A stretch of 64,000 nucleotides of DNA from assembly GCA_019925095.2 (NCBI GenBank), contig CM034409.1:4839001-4903000 (forward strand), read 5' to 3'. The stretch comes from Dendrolimus kikuchii. Lineage: Eukaryota > Arthropoda > Insecta > Lepidoptera > Lasiocampidae. The position numbers were made by a program, and so were the translations under genes. Below are positions 42,909-54,235 of this stretch, piece by piece (positions within the stretch are counted from its first letter, which is position 1; each line of letters begins with the position of its first letter). The notes beneath the pieces were generated by a model. It made no database searches, had not been told where the DNA came from, and worked only from the letters and a program-made list of their open reading frames with translations.

Positions 42909-43313
42909 TCTATATATATAAAAATCAATTGCTGATCGTTAGTCTCGCTAGAACTCGAGAATGGCTGGACTGATTTGGCTAATTTTGGTTTTGAATTATT
43001 TGTTGAAGTCCAGGGTAGGTTTAAAAGGTGAGTAAATATGAAAAAAATGCTCGGAATATAGTAAAAACAACAATTCCGCTTTCCCTTAGAAACTATTCCT
43101 ACCTGTCAAACATTTGATGTTCGTCCCGTCGTTTAGAAATTAATTAAATTTAAAAATCGTTCAGAAATCAAATTAAATTTAAAAATGAAATTTCTTTTTC
43201 ATTTCTTATTTTGGTTTTGAATGTCAAACGTTTCATGTTCGTCCCGTCGTTCAGAAATCAATGTTTTTTATTTATAGATTCTGAGGCGGTACGAAGTTTG
43301 CCGGGTCAGCTAG
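42909..43313 (+). mobile_element. Helitron, compact copy (405 bp)
   Basis: Starts TCTATATATATAAAAATC after A, ends gtttgccgggtcagCTAG before T. Non-coding. Sister of 49971-50405, and its two ends match the flanks of the composite element at 11830-14338. Confidence 0.82.
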
Positions 43314-44283
43314 TGTAACAATAGATAAGTACAACTTACTCAAACTTATGTCCGCCTTTGGCTTCAGAAGTATATATCTTGCACATATCTTGAAACCAGC
43401 TCAATCAATCACTCTCATCAAATTCAGTATTTTTCAGAGCGGCCGGAATTTAGTTTGTTTCAACAACTCATTGCACTTGCCAAAAGTCTATTATTACTTA
43501 CATGTCTGTCTATTCAACACCGCAAACGAATCCGACCACACAATGGCGGCATCTTCATGAAGTCAGTCACTATTGGGGGGGACAGAGATAGATATACATA
43601 TATACCAGTATACAAAAAGAGAAGGAATATGCATGCATCAAGAATGTGTACTAAAGTATAAACAAAAGATAGGGTTACCATGACTCAAAAACCATTGTTC
43701 AGCATTAAATAATAAACACTGATTTGGTGTCAAAAGAGATGTTTTAACCCTTCAGCAGATCGCGTTTATGCACGTGATCGTTTTTGTGTTGTTGTCTCAC
43801 TCTGTTTATATAGGATTTGTATGAAATGGGTATATTTTCTTGGTATATTACGAGATAGTGATAGTGTTAGTCTTGCAGCTTTTGGAAGAGCTGAAGGGTT
43901 AAGTAACAAAACGTCAAAAAACAGAAATAGCACTAACCGGTTGCGCCGTCTAATTTATTGTACAGGATTTGGTAGATTTTTAGAGCTGCGTTTTTTCTGA
44001 GAGATAGCCATTTCTATTACACTCTGGTTTTTTTTTTAAATCAAGCCTGGCTATATATATTAGTTGTTCTCTACTGGCAGTTGCCAAGACTATGCTTTGC
44101 TTAACCATAATTACGTTTATTAAATCAGATCATATTATGATAATGTACATGGGCTGTGTTGTAGCATGTTATGCTTTAATTAACGACCGCACTATGTGTT
44201 GTGTTATTGTACTCATACATAAGGAAACATACGGGAGGTCAAAAGATTTGGCGTGAGACAAAAAAAAAATATGTGTGCAGTTC
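43314..44283. other. No gene seen
   Basis: Frames of 68-70 codons lack recognisable motifs. Confidence 0.35.
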
Positions 44284-44634
44284 ATACGCAGTAGAAGTGA
44301 GACTTCAGAGAATATACTCACAGATAATTCTTCTCGAACTTTTATTAATATAAAAATAATTCCTTTAGCCTACATCCGTCAAAATATTATAATGTTTTAT
44401 TTCAGTCCATATTTATTTATTTATTGAAAAAAAACCAACAGCGCATATCATTAATACAAACAACAACAAAAATTACTTACAATGTAGGGCTAATAACAGG
44501 TTTTTCTGAATGCATTTGTGAGCTAACGAGCGAACTAAAGTTTAAAATGTTTAAAAATGCAATAAATATATACATAAGTGATAATAAATATGTAGTTACA
44601 CACATACATACATACATAATAATAAATAATTAAA

Positions 44635-45247
44635 CCCGCAAGGGGGTTTGTGGCGAAGCCTTAGGTGAGTAGCGACACCTCGTACCTGACTCCGGGGCCA
44701 AGACAAGGCCCCCACCTCCGTGCTTGCCCTAGCCAGCCAGCACGGAGTGGAGATCGCTAGAGCTAGGACTCAAGCTCCAGGGGTGGAAGTGATAAATAGC
44801 ATCACGTCAGAAGTAGCTTCGGTGAACCTGCAGCCAACCTCTCCACACCCCTTAGCCACTCACACCCATGTTGCCCCTGCCTTCTATGGCATCTTGTGGT
44901 GCCCATGCAGGGAGTGGCGAGGCACCGTCTGCCCATTTTTCCATGTTCTCCAAACATTGCGACGGGCAGACGCCATAGTCCCCATATTCCCAGAGCTCTA
45001 GTACCACTAGCAGTTCACCCCAATAACCCGGTACTTTTTGTCTTCATTTCCCACAATAGTCCTACACTGGCCGGGGCTTGTCCTTGGGTGTATTACTATA
45101 TGGTGTAGACAGGGATAATCGCCGGTCAGTGTCACGCCACATTTACATTAAATTTGTCAAAGGGCCTCTACGTGTTGGCCTTCCCATGGCCCCACGCAAG
45201 CCCTCCAAAAGTCCGGGCCATTATTATGGCCCATGGTCTACAAATAC
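44635..45247 (+). mobile_element. Element C, full length (613 bp)
   Basis: Flanked by aataattaaa, 10 bp (44625-44634 and 45248-45257). Starts cccgcaagggggtttgtggc, ends tggcccatggtctacaaata. Non-coding apart from the recurring short frames. Confidence 0.82.
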
Positions 45248-45272
45248 AATAATTAAAATAATACATGTAAAT

Positions 45273-45316
<44 letters not shown>

Positions 45317-45321
<5 letters not shown>

Positions 45322-45535
45322 GAAGGCCACGACACACCTTCCATGATCAAATTGATCGTGTACTAGCAGAAGGTGATGTCAGGAGCCTTAAGAACAGACG
45401 AGCTTGCATGACAAGAGTTATGAATGTCAAAGAGGCAAGTGAGGTGTGTAAGAATAAGCCTAAATGGCACTCTGTTGTTCGTGCCTACCCCGCAAGGGAA
45501 CTGGCGTGAAGTTATGTATGTATGTATGTATGTAT
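45317..45535 (+). mobile_element. RTE-type LINE copy (~215 bp)
   Basis: Encodes GRPRHTFHDQIDRVLAEGDV to AYPARELA with a (TATG)n tail. It is inserted in (AC)n(AT)n low-complexity DNA, so the duplication cannot be read. Confidence 0.8.
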
Positions 45536-45964
45536 ATATATACATATACATTTTGAAGATTAACCTCTTGAATACAGGCTTAGAGTAACGAAACAAGTCA
45601 ATATCACTAAATTTAGTGTTGTAAGTCTTAGCAATTCGAGTAAATATATGCTAAATAAAACATATACAAAATATGAGTAAATTAGACCTATGTTTGATCA
45701 TCTGTCTTATTGACTCTCTAATCTGTGTTGCACAATGTAAAACTCGTATCTCATTCTCTCGCGGGGTATTCCTATAAATTTGTGTGTTGATCTCTTTTCA
45801 GTGTCACTTTTTCGTTTCATCGAGTTTCAAATCACAACGATTCTAAGGAAGTTTCACTTTAAACAGTCAAAATATTAGTTTTAAGACTACAGATAAAATA
45901 AAACTATATATACATATTTAAAAATCAGACATATAAAAATAAGTAAAGTTCGTTTATTATTTGT

Positions 45965-46720
45965 GGAGCTTTAAAGCATCTGACAAAAGTTTTTGTCCAT
46001 GGAAAGTGTCTAACACTATTTTAAAATAATATTCTACAAAACATATCGCTACGACCGACAAAGACCAATTCACACCTGCAGTTTATTTACCTTTCGGCAT
46101 TTGGCCTTTTTTGTTTACTTTGTGTTTAAAATTTGTAATTAGAAAAACAGCCCATTGTGTGTTGTAATCTTTATGGTAGTCATTAGCCAGGTGTGATTCT
46201 TGGAAATTCAGTCCACGCGGTCGAGTAAACATATTGTATTTGTACAGTATAAAGCAATGCCCCAAGGGAAGGGTGAGGCAGTCAAGCGAAACCCCACAAG
46301 CGAGGCAAGACGTATGTACATTCAATAATCGATATAGTGACGGACTTTGCGCGTGTTATTGAATCGTGCATTACGTTGGCGCTGATTGTGTTCAGTTATA
46401 TTTGTACCTGTGTTATACGTGTTTGTATAGTTCTAATAAATTGTATAGTAATTCCAACGGCATTTTAATTCGAGTCCTACAACTCGTAACAATATATAAA
46501 AATCAGCCATATATATTTAAGTTAAGTAACTCTCATTTTTAGTTACCTTCCTTACCTCGTACCTGCCCAGTTGTCACAAGGCGAGCTCCACAAGCACGCA
46601 GGTATTCAAAGAACATGAGACGCTACTGAGAACCTAAGGTTTCACATCTCTTACATATAGTGTATCATCTATGGTTTCATCTATGTGAAAATAAGTTATG
46701 TCTGATCGCTCTGGGATCTT
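45965..46720 (+). repeat. Interspersed repeat V, split by a solo LTR
   Basis: ctttaaagcatctgacaaaa to ctacaaaacatat, and after the LTR atataaaaatcagcca to gtctgatcgctctgggatc. Together these equal 7825-8110. A ~30-bp direct duplication of the ggtttca...catct block is also present near 46637-46682. Confidence 0.62.
46047..46491 (+). mobile_element. Solo LTR (445 bp)
   Basis: Flanked by the 4-bp repeat atat (46043-46046 and 46492-46495) within repeat V, whose empty form at 7825-8110 confirms the boundaries. It contains acagtataaagcaatg, gtgacggactttgcgcg, ctaataaattgtatag and a terminal ctcgtaaca. The first bases read cg rather than the usual tg. No internal genes, so it formed by LTR recombination. 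Confidence 0.78.
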
Positions 46721-47078
46721 GGAATATTTGTCATATAAATACTTTTGTGGTGAGTTACGATTATCAGTCGTCAATGAAATATACATTAAAAAAAACATAT
46801 ATTTCCAACTATTCTCCCGTGAGATACAATAAAGGTTGTATAGCACAAAATGTACACTGCGATAAAAACAATTATTCAAATTCAAAGAATATTTTTTGAA
46901 AAAGCATTCAAATATAAAGTCTATAGATATCGGGCAAGTGCTGGTTCAGCTGGTATTGGCCCAGTTAGATTCTTCAAAATTCTCCACCTACATAGTTAAA
47001 AATTTAGAGGCGGGAACTATTTTCATGACTTTTGGAGCTTATATGTCGCTACTTATTCATTCAAATAAATTTGAATGT
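46721..47078. other. No gene seen
   Basis: Short frames only. Confidence 0.35.
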
Positions 47079-47260
47079 CGTTTTAACGGTTTTAAGCGCG
47101 GTAATTTTATTTGATTTTGGTTTTTCCGACGTTTCGGCCATTTTGAGTGGCCGTGATCACGGAAGATGAAATGTCGGAAAAACCAAAATCAAATAAAATT
47201 ACCGCGCTTAAAACCCTTACAACGTAGTTTTATTATGTATACAAGTCGCGAAAACTTAAG
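47079..47260 (+). mobile_element. Foldback MITE E, both arms
   Basis: cgttttaacggttttaagcg...tttggtttttccgacgtttc pairs with gtcggaaaaaccaaaatcaa...accgcgcttaaaac. The loop contains gtggccgtgatcacgg. The tail ends cgcgaaaacttaag. Confidence 0.75.
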
Positions 47261-48079
47261 ACAATATTAAATTTGAATATCGTTAAGATTTTTCTAGGTC
47301 CACCGATGCCCTTAAGACTACTTATGTACTACTGCTACTACTTCATACACTAAAAACAATATTTCAATATTTAGTCAACCACCACCGCCAATCTTTTAAT
47401 TGTTTCGCAATTTCCTGTATATATTATTCGGCATTCGTAAAATGACTTAACTGACTTAACAAAAACAGACGGACGAACAAGACGATTTAATAATTATGTA
47501 TAGTGAACTCATCTTCATCAACCCCAGCATTAAATCCCAGTTGTGTTCAGAGCATCCGCTTATTCTGCCCGGGGTCTGCTTTTCTAATATTTCTTCTCGT
47601 CTTCGGCATCCCTAATCGTGAGACCAATGGTAAACAAGCTAGCATTTCTTGATCCAACCCCTTTTACCGAAACGGGGGAAGGGGGGGGGATGGCTAGAAA
47701 TATCTTCCATACATAACTAGCCAGTTAGTGTAAAACGTGAGTGTACCATAAGTGACATTCTTGCAGTTACTTCGCTACGTTACGGATAAGAAATAAATAG
47801 CAAGCCATAGGCTACACATCGCAAACAACATTTTCTGTGACCGTGCCTTTATAACTTGCCGTAACCATGTTGTCCATTAATTAACAACCATTATTATTGT
47901 GAGCTATTGATAATAGAGCCATTATGATTTATATTATCTATAGTAAGGCTTTCATGAAAGTAAACATTCCTGCATATTTCCCTAAAGAAATTAAAATTTC
48001 CATGGGATATGCACATAGAAATACGCCAACGCTCGGTGCAGTCAGCCACGATCGTCGTAAGACGCTAATGCTTGAAAAT
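47261..48079. other. No gene seen
   Basis: G-run at ~47675-47690. No coding evidence. Confidence 0.35.
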
Positions 48080-48430
48080 ACCGCTGGGGGGGCCCTGTAG
48101 CATCTAGGGAGCAGAGGAGTCTTCACCCCTGTTGACGAAGTGAGTTTGCCTCTCCCGGGACATTCTCAAGCACTGATGCGCTAGGATCAGCGTGGGCGTA
48201 ACTACGTTCTAAGTCTCACGCTCTTCCTGCCATAAGCGCGGGGCACATGGGAGGAGGGTGGTTTTAGTGGAGTATTAAGTACTCGAGTTTCCACACAAGC
48301 CGGTCGATTAGGTCTTTGGATTGCCCCCTTGGGAATGCCTCCATAATCAACTATGGTCTAATCCCTAGCAAAGGACCCGGTACTGTGCGAAATGCATTTC
48401 CCCCGCCTTAAAAAAAAAGAAAAAAAAGAA
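48080..48430 (+). mobile_element. R1-like LINE 3' UTR with A-rich tail
   Basis: It matches the UTR at 42495-42896 in order: ccgctggggggg, gcgctaggatcagcgtgggc, gtaactacgttctaa, gaggagggtggttttagtgg and catttcccccgcctt plus A-tract. It is 5'-truncated and its upstream edge and duplication are uncertain. Confidence 0.65.
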
Positions 48431-48959
48431 GCCAATGCTGATATTACACGTTTCAACTAAATTGAATCAATTTAATGCTAAGATGAAGAACTGAAAGTAT
48501 ACGATGACGTTCACTGACATTGAATGATTCAATTTATAAATTTTTTTTTTTCTCGCTTGTAATTAAAATACGAAATAGAAAATTTATTTTTAAAATAAAA
48601 CTAAATTATAAATTAAACTAAATACTTAAAAATAAACCAAATTTATAAATAGTAATTTAATTTTATGTTTACATGAATCAATTTAGTTGCTTTATCCTAA
48701 CCGAATCACAAAAGTTCAACGTGTAAAAGCAACTTAAGTTCGTACAGTATCTTTAAAAAAGGAAACACGCAGTGTCTGCTTTTTCAGTTGTGTCTATATT
48801 TTTTTATCTGACTGACAAGGAACAGTTGACTTTTTCGCACATTCCTTGTATGTTTGTAAATTTCTTTATTACGGCTCGATGGATTTCGATAGTTAAGGTA
48901 AAATGCCCTTAGATAGGTGTTTGAAATAAAAAGGTATAAAAAAAAATTAAATACAAGCT
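48431..48959. other. AT-rich, no gene seen
   Basis: Low-complexity A/T with no element recognised. Confidence 0.35.
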
Positions 48960-49215
48960 TTTGAGATCCTGGATATCAGGTAGCCGCTGAGTGCTAGCCA
49001 AGACAAGTAATACGAGCCCAAACACGACGAGTCTATCTTGTTCAGTACAGGAGTTCCTATGGCCACCTTCCGTCTCCATCATCAGCTCCATGGTACCATA
49101 TTATTACATAGTCACGCGATATACATATACGTGCAAAATTTCAGCTCAATCGGAAACCGGGAAGTTGGTCAAATTTAACTTGCAAGATTCCACTCGAACT
49201 TACATACATACATAG
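48960..49215 (+). repeat. Interspersed repeat S with acata tail
   Basis: The stretch acgacgagtctatcttgttc, tgccaccttccgtctccat-like, atttcagctcaatcggaaac to a tacatacatacata end looks like the 3' end of a retroelement that I remember as common in Lepidoptera. There is no second copy in this window. Confidence 0.4.
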
Positions 49216-49433
49216 GTACATCCAAATTAAATAAAAACTTGTAAAAAGGGTGGATTTTGTCACGAAATAGTAGGTAATACGTGCATAAAAGAAACTTGTA
49301 TGTGCAATCCACACACGACAGAAGAAAAACTTCAGAAAAGTAGTCTACGAGAAAATGAGATACATGTAGAGCATCAGGAGTAGCATATAATTTAATTACT
49401 TATTCATGACTAGATAGTAAATACTGTAAATTA

Positions 49434-49742
49434 TCTGTGCAGGAACGGAGAAAGAATACAATTTCCTGCGGCCGGGCGGCCTGTCGTAAGAGGCGACTAA
49501 ACAACCCACAGCCAGGTGGTAGGGCATTTGCCCGACTGGATGGCGACCACCCCTGGTCTAGACTATACCACCATAACAACCTTGTGTTGTGTTCCGGCAT
49601 TAGTGACCAGGTTCCAGTCTCCTTTAAGAGAGCAGCAGCGCATTTGTAGCACCTTTGGTGTTGCAAATGTCCATAGGCGATGGTAACCGCTTTCCATCAA
49701 GTGGGCCGTCTGCCTGTCTGCTGAACTCCTGCAATAAAAAAA
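49434..49742 (+). repeat. SINE A, full length
   Basis: Starts tgtgcaggaacggagaaaga, ends gaactcctgcaat plus an A-rich tract. This is a young-looking copy. Minus-strand 88-codon and plus-strand 70-codon frames overlap throughout. Confidence 0.82.
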
Positions 49743-49970
49743 TAAAAATAAAAAAATACCTAAGGTATGTAGGTTTCAGGTACTATCTATGCAATTAGAC
49801 CTTTGAAATCATAAGGAATTAAAGTAATCTACTTCGCATGTGTCTGCTGCCTATGGAATGAATTGCTAACCTACGATTATATACTAAATAGATTATTGTA
49901 TTGGCCTACGAGCGAAAACACATCTCATGTAAAAGCGCCTCGATTGCGAATATAAACTACCAATCTCTCA

Positions 49971-50405
49971 TCTATATATATAAAAATCAATTGCTGTTCG
50001 TTAGTCTCGCTAACACTCGAGAACGGCTGGACTGATTTGGCTTATTTTGGTTTTGAATTATTTGTGGAAGTCCAGGGAAGGTTTAAAAGGTGAGTAAATA
50101 TGAAAAATGCTTGAAATATAGTAAATACAACAATTTCACTTTCCTTTAGAAAGTATTCTTACCTGTCAAACATTTGATGTTCGTCCCGTCGTTTAGAAAT
50201 CAATCAAATTTAAATGTCGTTCAGAAATCAATTTAAATTTAACAGTGATTATTTTTTCTTTTTTTTTGTTTTGAATGTCAAACGTTTGATGTTCGTTCCG
50301 GTTAAGTTTTGACCACATTTTTTACTAAAGTTGAAACATTCTGCAATTATTCAGCGTTTTTATTTATTGATTCTAAAGCGGTACGAAGTTTGCCGGGTCA
50401 GCTAG
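49971..50405 (+). mobile_element. Helitron, compact copy (435 bp)
   Basis: A|TCTATATATATAAAAATC at the left, gtttgccgggtcagCTAG|T at the right. Non-coding. It includes cgttcagaaatcaat internal repeats. Confidence 0.83.
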
Positions 50406-50856
50406 TTGAAGATAAATATCTCAATCAGCTTTGAGACCGCGGGCCGTCACACTATCCACTTGTAGCCATTGGCAATTATTATTTACATATATATAGACAG
50501 TGGAACTTCAATAAAACATATAATTCTTGGACAAACGTATCAATCAATCAATATCCTAAGCCTGTCAATATCTTTGTTTACATTATATTTTAAATATTAT
50601 AAATTAAACTATTACAATATGATTTCGAATAGGAATATGTTAACAATATGTTAGGAAATTTCAACATGACATAATCATACTTATTATCATAATATACGTT
50701 TTGTAAACATGCGGGTATAAAGTTTTTGAATTATTTGGCACATCATTTGAATTGTTAAAGAATGCAAATAAATTGTAGGTATACATGGTGTTTTTGGGAT
50801 TCCGATTACTATAATAGTCGGATCTTACACTTCGAAAGTTTCCGTAGAGACGACAT
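50406..50856. other. No gene seen
   Basis: AT-rich spacer. Confidence 0.35.
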
Positions 50857-50864
50857 ATTTATAC

Positions 50865-51758
50865 TAGGGATGGGCCGAATGTGGTTTAAGCCGAATACAA
50901 AATGCGGCCGAAGATCCGGTTAAAGTTAAAAATTCGGCCGAACTCCGGTTTGATTTCGCCGCGCTTTTTTGAAAGCAACACATTGTGACTTGATAATGCC
51001 GAATGATTGGCGTTTTTCTAAGTCTCTATTAATAAGACCGTTATTGTTTAGCTTATGAAATGTTATTTCAATAAAAATTAAAGTTGTAGTTGCTGATTCC
51101 CGTTAGAAATGTTTTCTGAATTCAAGTTACGCATGATAATTCAGCAGTTACACTACTTACTGATAGGATTTTCAGAAGAATTAGAAAAATACTATGATTA
51201 TTTCATTTTTGTTTTAATTTGATGTCTATTTTATTAGGCAAAGATTTACAAAGCTTTTCCATTAAGAAGAACTAATTTAATTTTTATCACATTGCAAGTT
51301 AAGATTTTACACGTTCCTAACTAAAATAGATGACCATGAATATATTCTTTTTTTTTATAAATGGCAGACAAACACACATAATGTATATCCCCAAATTAAG
51401 CAAGTTACGCTTGTATTATGGGTAATATACAGCGGACTACTCTATAACGGAGAAAATAGGTTTTCGAAATTTACTATACCAGGAATCGAACCCAGAGCCT
51501 CTGCGTTGCAGTGAGGTAGGCCGGCAAAGTCATAGCTCGCTCAACCACAGAGGCCGTCATAATGGCCATATTTTATTTTACGTTTATGATAGATATGATT
51601 TCTATTAATTTCAGTCAAAATAGTGGAAGTAGGTATTTTACTTTTTCTTGCACCGAAATTTCGGCATTTAAACCGATTTTCGGCCGAATTCCGAAATCCG
51701 GCTCAAGCTGCCGAAATTTGGTCAAACAGAATGTAAACTCAATTTCGCCCCATCCCTG
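50865..51758. mobile_element. Non-autonomous hAT element (894 bp)
   Basis: Left end TAGGGATGGGCCGAA, right end inverse CAGGGATGGGGCGAA. Flanked by the 8-bp duplication atttatac (50857-50864 and 51759-51766), the hAT signature. Sub-terminal cggccgaa/ttcggcc motifs repeat near both ends, as expected for transposase binding. No transposase. SINE D lies inside. Confidence 0.85.
51358..51560 (-). repeat. SINE D inside the hAT element
   Basis: Minus strand: atgacggcctctgtggttga and B box gggttcgattcct. ~45 bp of the ggccgatcccagacaccc region is deleted relative to the other copies. Confidence 0.77.
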
Positions 51759-51766
51759 ATTTATAC

Positions 51767-52072
51767 ACAATTGTAATTGAAAATACCTCATATTTCAAAA
51801 AGTACCCGAAAAATCTTTTCTTCACACGAATTTTTTTACGTCTAGTTACGAAATATTTGTATTTAATATTTAACAAATTTGCAACCTACTTCTCCTATAG
51901 TAAGACAAAACTACTACAATAGGAGGAAAAATTGGTAGATAAAAGGTTGAAGGACAAAACATGTGATATTTTAAGTAACAGTTAATAATAATATTAGATA
52001 TTTAAAAAATATTAATTCACTAATGGACCCAACAGAGGTTGTCTTGCCTTAAAATAAACATTTGAAACCCGT
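51767..52072. other. No gene seen
   Basis: AT-rich. Confidence 0.35.
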
Positions 52073-52392
52073 TTTTTTTTTTTTTTTATTGCAGGAGTTC
52101 AGCAGACAGGCAGACGGCCCACTTGATGGAACGCGGTTACCATCGCCTATGGACATTTGTAACACCTAAGGTGCTACAAATACGCTGCTGCTCTCTTAAG
52201 GGAGACTGGAACCTGGTCACTAATGCCGGAACACAACACAAAGTTGTTATGGCGGCATACTCTAGATCAGGGGTGGTCGCTATCCAATCGAGCAAATACC
52301 CTACCACCTGGCTGTGGGTTGTTTTGTCGCCTCTTACGACAGGCCGCCAGACCGCAGGAAATTGTATTCTTTCTCCGTTCCTGCACGGATGA
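52073..52392 (-). repeat. SINE A, full length
   Basis: 17-base T tract, tail, middle and head hairpin are all present. Ends at gttcctgcacggatga. Confidence 0.82.
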
Positions 52393-52689
52393 GTCATGAT
52401 GATGATTTCAGCGCCCCCTAATGGGTTCAATTGTGAATAAATGAAAAAATATAAAGATAATCAACCTGTATAATAATAGCCCCTTATTACAAATGGAATA
52501 ACTTTATTTTAATTACAAACAACTTAGGTGATTTATTATCTAGACATTGTCATAAATTGAGATTCTACACATCTCCGTTTCCTTATCAGAATTTTCCTGC
52601 AAGGAGTACACTTCGAGTGTAACATTAACCTCATCTATGGCACAAAACAAATATTAATTCCTGTTGTCGAAAGGCGATTTTTTAAATTC
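52393..52689. other. No gene seen
   Basis: Spacer. Confidence 0.35.
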
Positions 52690-52870
52690 CCTGATGGAAA
52701 GCGGTTTGCAACACTAGGAAGGTCGCTAAAGCGTTGCTAACCTCTAATAAAATTTATAACGCCCTTCCTAAGGAACTCCATGTCGTTGCATAGAGGGAAA
52801 GCTGCGGCGGGATGTTTACTGCAGTATAGAGAACTATTGCATAGTTGAGTATGAGAGATCAACGAAATGG
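52690..52870 (-). pseudogene. CR1-like LINE 3' scrap
   Basis: ctgatggaaagcggtttgca then cgcccttcctaaggaactcc and gtcgttgcatagagg parallel the reverse strand of the LINE 3' end at 1487-1800. Confidence 0.45.
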
Positions 52871-52880
52871 GATGAGTAAT

Positions 52881-52985
52881 AAAACTACGTTTTAACGGTT
52901 TTAAGCGCGGTAAACCGCGCTTAAAACCGTTAAAACGTAGTTTTTTTTATTATGTATACAAGTCGCGAAAGCTTAAGAAAATTAA
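52881..52985 (+). mobile_element. MITE E derivative: loop-less 31-bp-arm palindrome
   Basis: Arms 52881-52911 and 52914-52944 are exact inverse copies (aaaactacgttttaacgg...) separated by only two bases. Then ttattatgtatacaagtcgc and gaaagcttaag follow as in other E copies. The ~80-bp loop of the family is absent. Confidence 0.85.
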
Positions 52986-53059
52986 ATGGGATGAGGTTAT
53001 AAAAATGGTGGCTAATCCGAATTAAACTCCTACACCTTGGGTTACATTATTGATTTTTT

Positions 53060-53227
53060 AGTAGGGATCCCTATTTTTTTCTAATAATAAATATAGCCTA
53101 TATTAATCTGAGATAATGTAGCATTCTAATGGCGAAAGAATTTTCGAAATCGGTCCAGTAGTTTTTTCGTTTCTTCGTTACAAAGATACAAATCTTTCCT
53201 CTTATTATATTAATGTAGAAGTATAGA
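53060..53227 (-). mobile_element. Helitron 5' part
   Basis: On the minus strand A|TCTATACTTCTACATTAAT, then gtaacgaagaaacgaaaaaa and ctactggaccgatttcg, like 31837-32345. The 3' end is not defined. Confidence 0.5.
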
Positions 53228-53369
53228 TATCTTTTAATAAAAACACATCACAAACTAACACAAGTATAACATGTGCTATCTAGTTATAAGATTTAGAAGA
53301 TTATCAAAGTTACGTGTTTTACAGGGCGACAGTCTTAGGTTCCTTTATCCGAGGGTAAATTTAATATAT

Positions 53370-53520
53370 CTGCTTACTTATCACACAATAGTTATATCTC
53401 ATAAACATACAATACATACTTACAATTTCGAAACACGATTGACCCAAGAATCGAACCCAATACCGCAAGTTGTTGGGCAACACTCTAACCACAGAGATGG
53501 GCTTCTCATCCAATAAAGTA
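53370..53520 (-). repeat. tRNA-derived SINE, second family
   Basis: The minus strand has gcccatctctgtggttagag, then a B box gggttcgattcttggg. There is no pairing acceptor stem, so not a tRNA gene. It differs from SINE D outside the boxes. Confidence 0.5.
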
Positions 53521-53984
53521 TATATGACAGTTAAGGTCGGTCGCATGTTACATGAGCGAGCGGGAAGCGGCAGCGGATAATAACAAAATGCGAGCTATTG
53601 CCCGGTTTCTGAGGTTACCAGTTATGAGTTCAATAACAATTGATTCCATAAAGTTATGTAATAGATAAACTTAGGTTAACTGTTAACGTACAACTAGTAC
53701 CAAAACGCGCCACTAAATGGATCTATTTAAGAAGGAATATCTAATATTTATTTACATCAAACAAAAACGTCAACAACAAAACGTCAAACAAAAGATATGG
53801 AATATATAGGTATAAACGCCTAATATTAGTCAGTTAAGTTGAACCTAGTTTAACTATCGTACGATGCTGTATTCAAAACGTAATTTTATAAGTTATTGAA
53901 CCGATAGCTCTAACGAACAGATAAACTACAGTTAAAAGTACCTCAGAAACCGGGCATACATATATCTACAATTCTAACCAATAT
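53521..53984. other. No gene seen
   Basis: Spacer. Confidence 0.35.
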
Positions 53985-54235
53985 TATAACTTTTTTTATT
54001 GCCGACAGCGGGAAAACAGACTAACGGCTCTCCTGACGATAATTCGTTAATGTCGCCTATGAAAGTTTGCAATATCAGAGGCGATGCCAACGCGTTTCCA
54101 GCCATTAGATTGGAATAAAGGGCATAGAATATTAGCATTCCTTCGTGCGGAAACGGAAAAAGAATACTAAATAAACCACTTTCCATCATAGTTAGGCCGT
54201 CAGCCTGTCTGCTGTGCATCAGCAATAAAAAAAAG
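53985..54235. repeat. Two facing SINE A/LINE tail scraps
   Basis: 53988-54090 is a worn minus-strand tail (tttttttattgccgacagcg, atgtcgcctatgaaagtttg). 54178-54230 is a plus-strand tail (accactttccatcatagtta, ctgtgcatcagcaata plus A). Confidence 0.5.

Larger units (their letters stand above)
44294..45860 (-). mobile_element. MITE K, split by a 1.3-kb nest
   Basis: One end is tagaagtgagacttcagaga at 44292 and continues to catccgtcaaaatattataa (~44392). The other part, 45675-45860, ends aaggaagtttcacttt. Between them lie low-complexity DNA, element C (44635-45247) and an RTE copy (45317-45535). Confidence 0.58.

Noticed and set aside
53435..53515. tRNA gene on the minus strand
   Set aside because: B box fits but no closed cloverleaf can be drawn by eye.
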